Shown: positions 14,312 to 22,397 of the stretch, piece by piece
Layout of the letters: every line of letters starts with the position of its first letter
Position numbering within the stretch: position 1 is the first letter of the stretch
Notes under the pieces: model-generated
What the model saw: the letters and a program-made list of their open reading frames with translations, nothing else
Database searches by the model: none
Told to the model about the DNA's origin: nothing
Assembly (NCBI GenBank): GCA_016781775.1
Contig: JADDPR010000412.1
Location: 1-28,299 of the forward strand
Length of the DNA stretch: 28,299 bases
Reading direction: 5' to 3'
Source of the DNA: Rubrobacter sp.
Lineage (GTDB): Bacteria; Actinomycetota; Rubrobacteria; Rubrobacterales; Rubrobacteraceae
Position numbers and translations under genes: made by a program

Positions 14312-15358
14312 TTAGAGGGGAATGCTCGCGGGTTTGTTCGCCTCCGGTGAAACCAGGTCCACGACCAGCAGGGTGAAGCTAACGGCTTCGGGGGCTACCT
14401 CGAAGATCGCCGTGCCCGGCGTCTTCACGCCGGGTTGCACCGTCGTGTAGATCAGGCTGCGGTCGTTCTCTATACCGTAGGAACTCGTAGCTTTGAAGTT
14501 CAGCGAGTAGGTGTTGCCGCTCTGGTCCGTGAGCCGGAAGGGGGGCTCGTCTGTGTCGACGGGCGTGTTTCCGCCGTAGGTGTAGTCGAACTCCACGACC
14601 ACGAAGTTGCCTTCATACGTCTCCCCCGAGGTGCTGACGGCCGGAGTTTGCTGCACGCCGGTGACGACGACGGAGGAAACGCCCAAGTCGCACACCTGGC
14701 CGACCGCGCACGTTATCTCGGCTGGAGCACCATCCGGCGAGGACTCCGATCCGGGCTCGTACTGCGCGGTTTCCTGCCCGGCTCTGGCGAAGGTCGACGC
14801 TTGCTCGTCCCGCATTACCACCCGCCACGCCGCGCCCTCGCGTACCAGCGACTGGGTCACCCCGTAGGTTTCTTGGCCCAAGCCGCTGCTAGCGGTCAGC
14901 TCTGCTTCCACACTCGCACTGTCGCCCCGATTGTCCACAGAAAGGAAAGAGTAGTCCGTTATGGAGTAGGGGGCGTTGGCCTCGAAGTAGGCTATGTACT
15001 GCTCCGACGTGATCAGCAGCTTGCTCTTGTCGTCGAAGAGCGCGTAGGCTCCCTCGTAGTCGCCCGCGTTGATGAGACGGTACTGGAGCGCGAGAACTTC
15101 CTCGGGCGACCCTTGTTGGGTCGCGGCCTGCCCATCTGGCGTCGCGTCCGGAGGCGAGGTGGGAGTGGGTGCCGCGTCTTCCCCGTCCTCCGGGGCCTGC
15201 GCCACCGTGACCGTCTTCGTGACCTCGCGGGTGACTTCTCGCGTGGGCGCCTTCGCGTCCTCGCCGGTCGGGCCGCCCTGTTCGGTGCCGCACGAGGACA
15301 GCGCGAACACTGCTAACATCAAGAGCCCGACGTATACCAGGATCCTAAAACGCCCCAC
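14312..15358 (-). CDS. Lipoprotein with NTF2-like region and DUF4352 domain
   Basis: The best start is GTG (complement 15356-15358), seven bases after GGGAAAGG; the frame is open further upstream but without a site. The 348-residue product begins with a lipoprotein signal peptide, VGRFRILVYVGLLMLAVFAL, followed by SSC, so the lipobox LSSC places the lipid on Cys23. A low-complexity Thr/Pro/Glu linker (REVTREVTKTVTV, TPTSPPDATPD) follows. An NTF2-like segment comes next (SPEEVLALQYRLINAGDYEGA, with related strands up to ~190). A DUF4352 beta-domain fills the C-terminus (CDLGVSSVVVTGVQQTP, NFVVVEFDYTYGGNTPV, PFRLTDQSGNTYSL). The protein would be anchored outside the membrane. DUF4352 is common in Gram-positive lipoproteins and has no fixed function. 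Upstream is the MetE-like gene; downstream is the TPR gene. Confidence 0.85.
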   Translation of the reverse strand: MGRFRILVYVGLLMLAVFALSSCGTEQGGPTGEDAKAPTREVTREVTKTVTVAQAPEDGEDAAPTPTSPPDATPDGQAATQQGSPEEVLALQYRLINAGDYEGAYALFDDKSKLLITSEQYIAYFEANAPYSITDYSFLSVDNRGDSASVEAELTASSGLGQETYGVTQSLVREGAAWRVVMRDEQASTFARAGQETAQYEPGSESSPDGAPAEITCAVGQVCDLGVSSVVVTGVQQTPAVSTSGETYEGNFVVVEFDYTYGGNTPVDTDEPPFRLTDQSGNTYSLNFKATSSYGIENDRSLIYTTVQPGVKTPGTAIFEVAPEAVSFTLLVVDLVSPEANKPASIPL

Positions 15359-15491
15359 GCGAAGACCTTTCCCCAGCCCACCGATAAGCAATGTTAGGCA
15401 CACCAAGAATCCCGGCGCTACCCCGCATGCCTTTCGGGTCCCCCGGTCCTCGCTCTGCCTCTCGGTAGCCTCCGGGACCGTCAAAAGTGGC

Positions 15492-16607
15492 CTAGCTCCA
15501 CACCTCCTCGGTGGTCTCGACGATAAGGCGGAGCTTGGCCCACTGCTGCTCCTGCGTCAGGGCGTTCCCTTCGACGGTGGAGGAGAAGCCGCACTGGGGG
15601 GAGAGGCAGAGCTGATCGAGGTCCACGAAGCGGCTGGCCTCCTCGATGCGCCGCTTGAGGGTGTCCTTGGATTCGAGCTCGCCGTGTTTGGTGGTGACGA
15701 GACCCAAGACTACGGTCTTGCCCTCGGGGACGAAGCGCAAGGGCTCGAAGCCGCCCGAGCGCGCGTCGTCGTATTCGAGGAAGAAGCCGTCGACGTCGAG
15801 CTCGTTGAAGAGGGCTTCTGCGACGAAGTCGTAGCCGCCCTCGGCGACCCACGAGGAGCGGAAGTTGCCGCGGCACATGTGGGTGGTGACGGTCATGCCC
15901 TCGGGCCTCCCGGCGAGCGCGCGGTTTATGTTGCGGATGTAGGTCTCGTGTTGGTGCTCGGCGTCCCCGCCCAAGGATGCGATGTGCTCGCGCTGGCGCG
16001 GGTCGTTGAGGTAGGCGAGGCTCGTGTCGTCGAACTGGAGGTAGGTGCAGCCCAAGGCGCCTAAAGCCCGGACTTCTTCCGCGTAGGCGGCGGTGAGGTC
16101 CTCCCAGAATGCCTCGAGGTCGGGGTAGATGCTCTCGTCGATTGCGGCGCGGCCCCCGCGGTAGTGGACCATGCTGGGGGAGGGGATGGTGAGCTTCGGC
16201 GTGGCGTTCGCGGTGAGGGACTTCAGGTACTCGAAGTCCTCGCCGAAGATGGCTTGCTTCAAGCCGATCCTGCCCTCGACCTTGAGCGCTGCGGGGGTGA
16301 ACTCGATCGTGCCCTCGGCGTTGCGAAACTCGACCTTCATGTCGCTGGGGGCTTTCTCGATCCCACTCAGCTGGTACATGAAGTCCATGTGCCAGGAGGC
16401 GCGGCGGAACTCGCCGTCGGTCGCGGAGCGGAGCCCCACCTCCTCCTGCCTCCTGACCACGTCCCGTATGGCGTCGTCCTCGATGCCCCTGAGTTCTTCG
16501 GCCGGGATCCTACCGGCGGCGAAGTCCTCGCGGGCCCGCAGGAGCTCGGGTGGGCGCAGCAGGCTCCCGACTTGGTCTGCGCGAAAAGGCGGCGTGTTGC
16601 GCGTCAA
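15492..16607 (-). CDS. MetE C-terminal-like cobalamin-independent methyltransferase (YxjG/YxjH type)
   Basis: The TTG start (complement 16605-16607, MTRNTPPFRADQVGSLLRPP) follows GGGAGG at a good distance. At 371 residues it matches the stand-alone MetE catalytic-domain family (YxjG/YxjH), about half the size of full MetE. Probable zinc ligands are His243 and Cys245 in TTHMCRGNF and Cys339 in LSPQCGF; the homocysteine-binding end STVEGN is present. The TIM-barrel landmarks ATDGEFRRASW, TIPSPSMVHYR and TYLQFDDTSLAYL are intact. Such enzymes transfer a methyl group to homocysteine or a related thiol to make methionine; the methyl donor is uncertain because the N-terminal folate-binding half is absent. 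A TAGAAT -10-like element lies 37 bases upstream. I saw no SAM or cobalamin riboswitch. Confidence 0.9.
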   Translation of the reverse strand: MTRNTPPFRADQVGSLLRPPELLRAREDFAAGRIPAEELRGIEDDAIRDVVRRQEEVGLRSATDGEFRRASWHMDFMYQLSGIEKAPSDMKVEFRNAEGTIEFTPAALKVEGRIGLKQAIFGEDFEYLKSLTANATPKLTIPSPSMVHYRGGRAAIDESIYPDLEAFWEDLTAAYAEEVRALGALGCTYLQFDDTSLAYLNDPRQREHIASLGGDAEHQHETYIRNINRALAGRPEGMTVTTHMCRGNFRSSWVAEGGYDFVAEALFNELDVDGFFLEYDDARSGGFEPLRFVPEGKTVVLGLVTTKHGELESKDTLKRRIEEASRFVDLDQLCLSPQCGFSSTVEGNALTQEQQWAKLRLIVETTEEVWS

Positions 16608-16644
16608 AGCGGAACCTCCCGTGTCGCCAAAAGAGACACCGGGG

Positions 16645-16650
16645 ATTCTA
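16645..16650 (-). promoter_or_regulatory. Proposed -10 element (TAGAATCCC) for the MetE-like gene
   Basis: On the minus strand TAGAATCCC lies 37 bases before the TTG start at 16607. It shares the TANAATCC form with sites at 9054, 22346 and 8122. No TTGACA-like -35 is seen. A small palindrome, GTGTC-N9-GACAC (16621-16639), lies between it and the ribosome site. Confidence 0.45.
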
Positions 16651-16733
16651 GTGGTCGGGGGAGAGCCGCGCTCGTACCCATTCGACCCCGGCGTGCAGGC
16701 CCCGGGGCCGCAGAACTCCGGTCCCTGGCGGTC

Positions 16734-17219
16734 CTACGGGTTGCGCCTGTGGTGCTCCCAGGCGTCGCGGGCCGTCACCTCGGGGTCCAGGATGCCCCGG
16801 TAGCCGGCCACCCTGACGCCCCTGGCGACGAGCACCCAGGCGTCCGACGCGGTGGCGACCACCCGGTACCCCTGCGGCAGCCGCGGCCACTCCGGCTTCT
16901 CCTTCTCCCCCCGGCCTGCCCCCTTACGAACGCCGTCTCGCTTTCCTCCGGGTGTCGAGGGCGTACGCGGTCTCTCCGGCGGAAGGCTCGATGGGTCCTC
17001 CGGCATCTCCTGCGCGTCCTCGGAGCGCGGCCCCGCCATCCCGGCCAGGAACATCAGGACGTCGTCCCTGCGGGCCAACTCGCGGCGCAGAAAGGTTACC
17101 TGACCCTTCAGCTCGGCGATGGTGCGGTCCCTCGTATCGGGGGCGTCGCGGTCCGCGTGGGCTCTCTCGTCCCGGCGGGCCTGCAGGTCGAACGCGACGT
17201 TGTCTTCGTTGGATTGCAT
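16734..17219 (-). CDS. Hypothetical coiled-coil protein (161 aa)
   Basis: The chosen start is the ATG at complement 17217-17219 (MQSNEDNVAFDLQARRDERA); a longer frame exists but upstream residues look non-coding. The ribosome site is weak, GGGAGCCGGAAG lying rather far upstream. Residues ~30-60 (RTIAELKGQVTFLRRELARR) form a likely coiled coil. A charged Pro/Ser/Arg linker follows, then a compact C-terminal domain (QGYRVVATASDAWVLVARG, VAGYRGILDPEVTARDAW). This layout (coiled coil, acidic linker, small tail) recurs in hypothetical actinobacterial proteins, some with an N-terminal DNA-binding domain that is absent here. Function is unknown. It precedes the MetE-like gene on the same strand by 126 bases, probably as a separate unit. 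Confidence 0.55.
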   Translation of the reverse strand: MQSNEDNVAFDLQARRDERAHADRDAPDTRDRTIAELKGQVTFLRRELARRDDVLMFLAGMAGPRSEDAQEMPEDPSSLPPERPRTPSTPGGKRDGVRKGAGRGEKEKPEWPRLPQGYRVVATASDAWVLVARGVRVAGYRGILDPEVTARDAWEHHRRNP

Positions 17220-17351
17220 GACGCGGTAGCGTAGAGCACTTCCGGCTCCCGGGACAGTGCGAATTTTCCCTGCCTCAAGATCTTGCGGTGACCGGGATCT
17301 GCTCCCCCTATCTCTCCGCCGTCCCCGGAGGCCAGGACGGACACTATCGGT

Positions 17352-17382
17352 GCGGTACTTGCGGCGAAGGGGTAGGTACCGC
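17352..17382. repeat. Inverted repeat GCGGTAC-N17-GTACCGC in a divergent promoter region
   Basis: Perfect seven-base arms (17352-17358 and 17376-17382) flank a 17-base spacer in the 207-base gap between the minus-strand hypothetical (start 17219) and the plus-strand frame at 17427. It could be a two-site operator or a leader hairpin; no T-run follows. Confidence 0.5.
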
Positions 17383-17426
17383 TCGTGGAGCGGGTCACAG
17401 CTCATCTTTATCAGGAAGGACCGATC

Positions 17427-17579
17427 GTGAAGCACGAGTACGCATACGAGGGGGCGGAGGGCATGGGCAAGCCTCCGGAGATCGAGATGCACTGTTGCAA
17501 CACCGGGGATGACCTTGGCGAGCGAGCGTTGGCATCGCCGAGCGCGGCGGACGCCACGGTCACGCAAGGAACCCGGTGA
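17427..17579 (+). CDS. Hypothetical small protein (50 aa)
   Basis: A GTG start at 17427 (VKHEYAYEGAEGMGKPPEIE) lies six bases after AGGAAGGA. The 50-residue product is acidic and soluble, with MHCCNTGDDLGERAL carrying adjacent cysteines. Third codon positions are strongly G/C, in keeping with real coding. Its stop overlaps the next frame's GTG (GTGA at 17576-17579), a typical translational-coupling arrangement. No family is recognised. Confidence 0.4.
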   Translation: MKHEYAYEGAEGMGKPPEIEMHCCNTGDDLGERALASPSAADATVTQGTR

Positions 17580-17773
17580 GCGACAGCGTCCGAGGGGAGG
17601 AGATCTCTCCCTTCGACGGAGAAGGGAGGATGGTACCCATCGACGAGGACGACGCGCCGTCCATCCCGAAGGGGAACGTCCGCGACCACGAGGGGTGGGT
17701 GCGGCCTCCTTTCGCGTGCTCGACGGCTTGCGAGCAGGACACAGGTCTCCGTTGCGGTGACCTGTGGGAGTAG
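17576..17773 (+). CDS. Hypothetical small protein (65 aa)
   Basis: A GTG start at 17576 overlaps the previous stop by four bases. The product is acidic in its first half (MSDSVRGEEISPFDGEGRMV, PIDEDDAPSIPKG) and has four residues of Cys in the last third (FACSTACEQDTGLRCGDLWE has three; none form a recognised metal motif). Third-position G/C is high. Its end overlaps the proposed start of the FAD monooxygenase at 17764 by ten bases, so the three frames could form a small operon. No family is recognised, and the frame may not be expressed. Confidence 0.35.
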   Translation: MSDSVRGEEISPFDGEGRMVPIDEDDAPSIPKGNVRDHEGWVRPPFACSTACEQDTGLRCGDLWE

Positions 17774-18913
17774 GCGGTCGGGACTCTCAGGGGGACCGGC
17801 GCGCGGTGGTGATCGGGGGTTCTCTGGGCGGCCTCGCGGCCGGGATCGCCTTGCGCGAGGCCGGGTGGGAGGCGGAGGTCTTCGAGAGGTCGTGGGGGGA
17901 GCTCGAGGGCCGGGGAGCCGGGATCGTGGTCCAGCCGGAGCTCTTGAGCTTCCTGGAGGAGCGCAGAACTGTGAGAAGCGAGGTGGGCGTACCGGCGGAG
18001 GCCAGGCAGTACCTCGACCCCGACGGCCGGGTGGTACGGGTGGAGAGGCGTCGGCAACTCATGACGTCCTGGGGCAAAACCTACACTCACCTCCGCGCGC
18101 TCTTCCCGGAGGAGTGTTACCACCGCGGTAAGGAGCTCGTCGAGTTCGAGTGGGGCGGGGACGGCGTCGTCGCCCGGTTCGGGAATGGCGGCGAGGAGGA
18201 GTGCGACCTGCTCGTCGGCGCCGACGGCACCCACTCCGTCTGCCGCCGCCTGCTGCTTCCCGCGGCGGTCCCCGAGTACGCGGGCTACGTCGCGTGGCGC
18301 GGGCTGGTGAGGGAGGGCGACCTAGAGCCTTCTCTGGAGCGAATTTTCTCCCGGAAGTTCACCTTCTTTCTCGGGGAGAACACCCAGATCCTGTGTTACC
18401 TCATCCCCGGCCCCTCCGGCGAGCTTGCGGAGGGCGAACGCCTCCTCAACTGGGTCTGGTACTGGAACGTCCCCGAGGGCGACGGGCTGCGCGAAGTGCT
18501 CACCGACAGCGACGGCAAGATCCACGACTACTCCGTGTCCCAGGGACGCGTGCGGGGAGACCTCGTGGAGCGCCAGAAGGCCATCGCCGGGGAGGTGCTC
18601 CCGGACGCGTTCGGGCGCCTCGTCGCGGAGACGGACGAGCCCTTCGTGCAGGTCATCCACGACCTCTCCGTCCCGCGCATGGCCTTCGACCGGGCCTGCC
18701 TCGTCGGGGATGCAGCGTTTATCCCCCGCCCGCACACGGCCGCGAGCACCGCCAAGGCGGTAGCGAATGCCACCGCGCTCGCGGGGACTGAGCTTCTATG
18801 AGAACGACGTAGAAACGGCTCTGGAGGCCTGGGAGCCCGCGCAGCTACGGCTCGGGAGGCGGCTGGAGGAGCACGGCAGGGCCCTCGGGGACGGCTCGCA
18901 GTTCGGCAGGTAG
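17764..18913 (+). pseudogene. FAD-dependent aromatic-ring-type monooxygenase, frameshifted near the C-terminus
   Basis: Start is GTG at 17764 or one of two adjacent GTGs near 17806, the latter preceded by AGGGGGA. The N-terminal FAD-binding fold is clear (RAVVIGGSLGGLAAGIALRE, AGWEAEVFERS), followed by the GAGIVVQPELLSFL segment, the second FAD/NAD motif CDLLVGADGTHSVCR, and the third, RACLVGDAAFIPRPHTAAST. The first frame stops at 18799-18801 just after ANATALAG. The next frame directly continues with ENDVETALEAWEPAQLRLG and GSQFGR before a TAG at 18911-18913, which is the expected family C-terminus. One extra base around 18781-18798 explains this; the corrected protein is about 382 residues. 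The family includes 2,6-dihydroxypyridine-3-hydroxylase-like enzymes; the substrate is unknown. Only the C-terminal ~35 residues are affected, so activity may partly survive. Confidence 0.82.
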
Positions 18914-18951
18914 TCGCACGAGGCGGCGCCTCGTTCGGCGAGTAGAAACGT

Positions 18952-18982
18952 GCGGGGGCCGGTCATAAGGACCGGCCCCCGC
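18952..18982. terminator. Strong bidirectional terminator hairpin between convergent genes
   Basis: The arms GCGGGGGCCGGTC and GACCGGCCCCCGC are perfect 13-base complements around ATAAG. It lies between the FAD monooxygenase end (18913) and the convergent Old Yellow Enzyme end (19029). On the minus strand it is followed by ACGTTTCT, a weak T-run. A smaller hairpin, CGAGGC-GGC-GCCTCG, lies at 18919-18933. Confidence 0.8.
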
Positions 18983-19028
18983 GCTGTAGGATGGCGCCCC
19001 GTCTGGGAGCCTTCGTGTTCGGGTCGGG

Positions 19029-20099
19029 TTAGTGGCGGGGCTTGGCCCGCTCGTACTGGACGGGCCAGTCGGCGTCGGCGCCGAGCTCGTAGGCGGCGCG
19101 GAGCGGCCAGTGTGGGTCGCGCAGGAGCTCGCGGGCCAACAGTACGGCGTCGGCCCTGCCGTTGGATATTATGCCCTCGGCCTGCTTTGGCTCCGTTATG
19201 AGCCCGACGGCGGCGGTGGCGATGCCGGCCTCGCGCCTTACCTCCTCGGCGAACGGGACCTGGTAGCTCGGCTCCACGTTTATGCTGGCGTTGGGGACGA
19301 GGCCGCCGGAGGAGCAGTCTACGAGGTCGATGCCGAGCTCCTCGAGGCGCGCGGAGAGCCACACCGAGTCCTCCAGGCTCCAGCCCCCGTCGACCCAGTC
19401 CGTCGCCGAGATGCGCACGAAGACGGGCAGGTTCTCGGGCCACTCCTCACGGACGGCGCGGGCCACCGCGAGGGGCAGCCGGGCGCGGTTCTCCAGCGAG
19501 CCGCCGTACTCGTCCTCCCTAAGGTTCGAGAGCGGCGAGAGGAACTGGTGGAGCAGGTAGCCGTGGGCCATGTGGACCTCGACGACCTCGAAGCCGGCGG
19601 CGAGGCTCCTGCGGGTCGCCGCCCGGAAGTCCTCGACTACCTCCTGAATGTCGCTCTCGTCCATCTCCCTGGGCAGCGGGAAGCCCTCGTTGAAGGCGAT
19701 GGCGCTAGGCGCGATGGGGGTCCAGCCGCCGTCGTTCTCGCCGACGGCCTTCCCTCCGCGCCACGGGGCGTCGGTCGACGCCTTGCGGCCGGCGTGGGCG
19801 AGCTGCACCCCCGGCACCGCGCCCTGATCCTTGATGAACCTCGTGATCCTTGAGTACGCCTCGGCGTGCGCGTCCGACCAGATGCCGAGGTCGTGGGGGG
19901 TGATGCGCCCCTCCGGGCTCACGCCCGTGGCCTCCAGGATCACGAGCCCGGCGCCGCCGACCGCCCGGGCCCCGAGGTGCACGAAGTGCCAGTCGTTGGG
20001 CATCCCGTCCTCCGCCGAGTACTGGCACATCGGCGAGACGAAGACGCGGTTCTTGAACTCGACGTCCCGTATCTGCAGGGGTGAGAATAAATCGCTCAA
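19029..20099 (-). CDS. namA: Old Yellow Enzyme family NADPH:flavin oxidoreductase (YqjM/NamA-like)
   Basis: The start is TTG (complement 20097-20099, LSDLFSPLQIRDVEFKNRVF) about five bases after AAAGGAGAT; the longer open frame upstream lacks a site. The 356-residue TIM-barrel protein belongs to the YqjM (thermophilic-like) class: VSPMCQYSAEDG carries the regulatory flavin-contacting Cys25, VQLAHAGRKAS the FMN-contacting segment, HMAHGYLLHQFLSPLSN the substrate-binding His pair, and EYGGSLENRARLPL the conserved loop. C-terminal VGLITEPKQAEGI and ADAVLLARELLRDPHWPLRA complete FMN phosphate binding. It reduces activated C=C bonds of enals, enones or nitro compounds with NADPH. The 20-base palindrome at 20134-20153 is a likely operator just upstream, and a strong hairpin terminator follows. 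Confidence 0.93.
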   Translation of the reverse strand: MSDLFSPLQIRDVEFKNRVFVSPMCQYSAEDGMPNDWHFVHLGARAVGGAGLVILEATGVSPEGRITPHDLGIWSDAHAEAYSRITRFIKDQGAVPGVQLAHAGRKASTDAPWRGGKAVGENDGGWTPIAPSAIAFNEGFPLPREMDESDIQEVVEDFRAATRRSLAAGFEVVEVHMAHGYLLHQFLSPLSNLREDEYGGSLENRARLPLAVARAVREEWPENLPVFVRISATDWVDGGWSLEDSVWLSARLEELGIDLVDCSSGGLVPNASINVEPSYQVPFAEEVRREAGIATAAVGLITEPKQAEGIISNGRADAVLLARELLRDPHWPLRAAYELGADADWPVQYERAKPRH

Positions 20100-20482
20100 A
20101 AGATCTCCTTTCACGGCTCTGAAAAACCGAACAGCACCCCGAATTCGGAGTGCCGCCTGCCACGCATGCTGCGCCGAAACCTCGACCTTCGGCCTTCTGC
20201 TCCGGGTCCCGTAGACGCTCCTCCGAATATAGCATCGCTCCCCCGAGCCCTCCCCGGCTCTTGTAAAAAGGCACACTAACGGGTTGAGGGCGAGGTGACG
20301 CGTCGCGCGGTGGGCTCATGCTTTCCATGAAAGGGCCTGTGCGGCCGATGTTCGGCGTATTGTGCGGTAAAATTTGCGTCTGTGTGGTCGCGCGGCGCGA
20401 CCTTTTCTATTGCCTTGATTCCGACACACGTGTCTTGCAAGGCGCCACGACGCAGTAAGACAAGCGGATCGGGAGAAGACTT
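20100..20482. other. 383-base divergent intergenic region between namA-like gene and typA
   Basis: No gene is seen here. It holds the palindrome at 20134-20153 near the namA-like start, an AT-rich GGTAAAATTTGC block at 20367-20378 that is a plausible -10 (TAAAAT) for typA without a recognisable -35, and the typA ribosome site GGGAGAAG at 20470-20477. Confidence 0.6.
20134..20153. promoter_or_regulatory. 20-bp near-perfect palindrome, operator candidate for the namA-like gene
   Basis: GCACCCCGAATTCGGAGTGC is self-complementary except for one C/A pair. It lies 35 bases before the TTG start at 20099, where a TetR- or MarR-type repressor of an Old Yellow Enzyme gene would be expected. No regulator gene is adjacent. 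Confidence 0.55.
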
Positions 20483-22267
20483 ATGGAATACCGTAACATT
20501 GCTATCATCGCCCACGTCGACCACGGGAAGACGACGCTCGTGGACGGCATGCTGACGCAGACCCTCGAGCTCGGCCACGGGCAGGAGATCGCCGAACGCG
20601 CCATGGACTCGAACGTCCTCGAGAGGGAGCGCGGCATCACGATCCTCTCCAAGAACACCGCCGTCGAGTACGAGGGCGTCAAGATCAACATCGTCGACAC
20701 CCCGGGCCACGCGGACTTCGGCGGCGAGGTCGAGCGCGTCCTCGGGATGGTGGACGGGTGCCTGCTTCTCGTGGACGCGGCCGAGGGCCCGATGCCCCAG
20801 ACGCGCTTCGTCTTGCGCAAGGCTATCGAGCTCGGGCTCAAGCCGATCGTGGTGGTCAACAAGATCGACCGTCAGGACGCCCGGCCGGAGGAGGTCGTGG
20901 ACCTGACGTTCGACCTTATGGCCGAGCTCGGGGCCTCCGACGAGCAGCTCGATTTCCCGATCCTGTACGCCGTCGCGCGCGAGGGCAAGGCTTACGGGGA
21001 CCTGGACGATCCCCAGGACGACATGCGCGAGCTTTTCGAGACGATCCTGGAGCAGATCCCGGCGCCCAAGGTGGAGATCGAGCAGCCTTTCCAGATGGTC
21101 GTCGCCAACCTCGACTACTCGGATTACCTGGGGCGCATCGTGGTCGGGCGCGTCCGGCGCGGCAAGGTCCGGCGCGGGGAGTCGGTGAACTTGATCCACA
21201 AGGACGGCACGATGACGAAGGTGCGCGTGGCGCAGCCTTTCACGCACCTCGGTCTTAAGCGCATCGAGGTCGAGGAGGTCGGCTCGGGCGACATCGTGGC
21301 GCTCTCCGGCATCGAGAACGCCCAGATCGGGGAGACGGTCGCGGACCTTCTGGACCCGGCGGCGCTCCCCATCATCACGGTAGACGAGCCGACGGTGAGC
21401 ATGGTCTTCCAGCCGAACACCTCGCCTTTCGCGGGCAAGGAGGGCAAGTTCGTCACCAGCCGCCACCTCGGCGAGCGCCTGAGGCGCGAGGTCCAGACCA
21501 ACGTATCTTTGCGCGTCGAGGAGCTCCGGCCCGACGAGTTCCAGGTCTCGGGGAGGGGCGAGTTGCACCTCTCGATCCTGCTGGAGACGATGCGGCGGGA
21601 GGGGTACGAGGTCCAGGTCAGCGCGCCGGAGGTCATCACGCGCCAGATCGACGGCAAAAAGCACGAGCCCGTCGAGCACCTCGTGATCGACGTCCCCGAG
21701 GAGTTCGCATCGGCCGTGATCGGGATCTTGAGCAGCCGCCGGGGCAACCTCCTGAACATGGACGTGCAGGGCAGCCGGACGCGGGTCGAGTTCAGGATCC
21801 CGTCGCGCGCCCTCTTCGGCTTCCGCACCCAGTTTCTCTCGATGACGCAGGGGACCGGCATCATGAACCATGTCTTCGACGGCTACGCGCCGTGGGCGGG
21901 CGAGTTCAAGACGCGCCAGAACGGCTCCCTCGTGGCGTCGGAGGCGGGGAGCGCGTTCGCGTACTCGATCTGGAAGCTGCAGGACCGGGGCACGTTCTTT
22001 ATCACGCCCGCGACCGAGGTCTACGTCGGCATGGTCGTCGGCGAGCACGCCCGCGAACAGGACCTGAACATCAACGTGTGCAAGAACAAGAAGCTGACGA
22101 ACGTGCGCTCGGCGGGCGCCGACGACGCGCTGAACCTGACGCCGCCGCGCAAGATGAGCCTCGAGGACGCCCTGGAGTACATCGGCGACGACGAGCTCGT
22201 GGAGATCACGCCGTCCTCCATCCGCCTGCGCAAGAAGATCCTCCAGCCGGGGATGCGCAAGAAGTAA
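20483..22267 (+). CDS. typA: Translational GTPase TypA/BipA
   Basis: The ATG at 20483 follows GGGAGAAG. The 594-residue length is normal for TypA. All GTPase motifs are present: G1 AHVDHGKTTL, G2 ERERGITILS, G3 DTPGHADFGGEVERVL, G4 VVNKIDRQDARPEEVVDL. Domains II (FQMVVANLDYSDYLGRIVVG) and III/V follow, with NTSPFAGKEGKFVTSRHL, VSGRGELHLSILLETMRREG and QGTGIMNHVFDGYAPW. The unique BipA C-terminal domain includes NVCKNKKLTNVRSAG and LEDALEYIGDDELVEITP, ending in RKKILQ. TypA binds the ribosome and assists 50S assembly and stress or cold adaptation. It appears monocistronic. The downstream gene has its own -10-like element, and a small hairpin, GGCGAA-GGT-TTCGCC (22273-22287), follows the stop. 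Confidence 0.97.
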   Translation: MEYRNIAIIAHVDHGKTTLVDGMLTQTLELGHGQEIAERAMDSNVLERERGITILSKNTAVEYEGVKINIVDTPGHADFGGEVERVLGMVDGCLLLVDAAEGPMPQTRFVLRKAIELGLKPIVVVNKIDRQDARPEEVVDLTFDLMAELGASDEQLDFPILYAVAREGKAYGDLDDPQDDMRELFETILEQIPAPKVEIEQPFQMVVANLDYSDYLGRIVVGRVRRGKVRRGESVNLIHKDGTMTKVRVAQPFTHLGLKRIEVEEVGSGDIVALSGIENAQIGETVADLLDPAALPIITVDEPTVSMVFQPNTSPFAGKEGKFVTSRHLGERLRREVQTNVSLRVEELRPDEFQVSGRGELHLSILLETMRREGYEVQVSAPEVITRQIDGKKHEPVEHLVIDVPEEFASAVIGILSSRRGNLLNMDVQGSRTRVEFRIPSRALFGFRTQFLSMTQGTGIMNHVFDGYAPWAGEFKTRQNGSLVASEAGSAFAYSIWKLQDRGTFFITPATEVYVGMVVGEHAREQDLNINVCKNKKLTNVRSAGADDALNLTPPRKMSLEDALEYIGDDELVEITPSSIRLRKKILQPGMRKK

Positions 22268-22345
22268 CCTCCGGCGAAGGTTTCGCCCTCGTCCTGGGGC
22301 ACCGGAGCCTCTGGTGGGGCGACGCGGCGGGGAACGGGTATGGTC

Positions 22346-22351
22346 TACAAT
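22346..22351 (+). promoter_or_regulatory. Proposed -10 element (TACAATCCGG) for the membrane-protein operon
   Basis: TACAAT followed by CCGG lies 46 bases before the ATG at 22398, in the gap after typA. An identical TACAATCCGG occurs at 8122-8131. No clear -35 is seen. Confidence 0.45.
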
Positions 22352-22397
22352 CCGGTTTTCCAGCGGTTCTTCGGGGCGACGGGGAGAAGGAGGAAGG

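Noticed and set aside
16608..16733. SAM or cobalamin riboswitch upstream of the MetE-like gene
   Set aside because: The 126-base gap shows no S-box or B12-box pattern; only a -10-like element and a small palindrome are seen.
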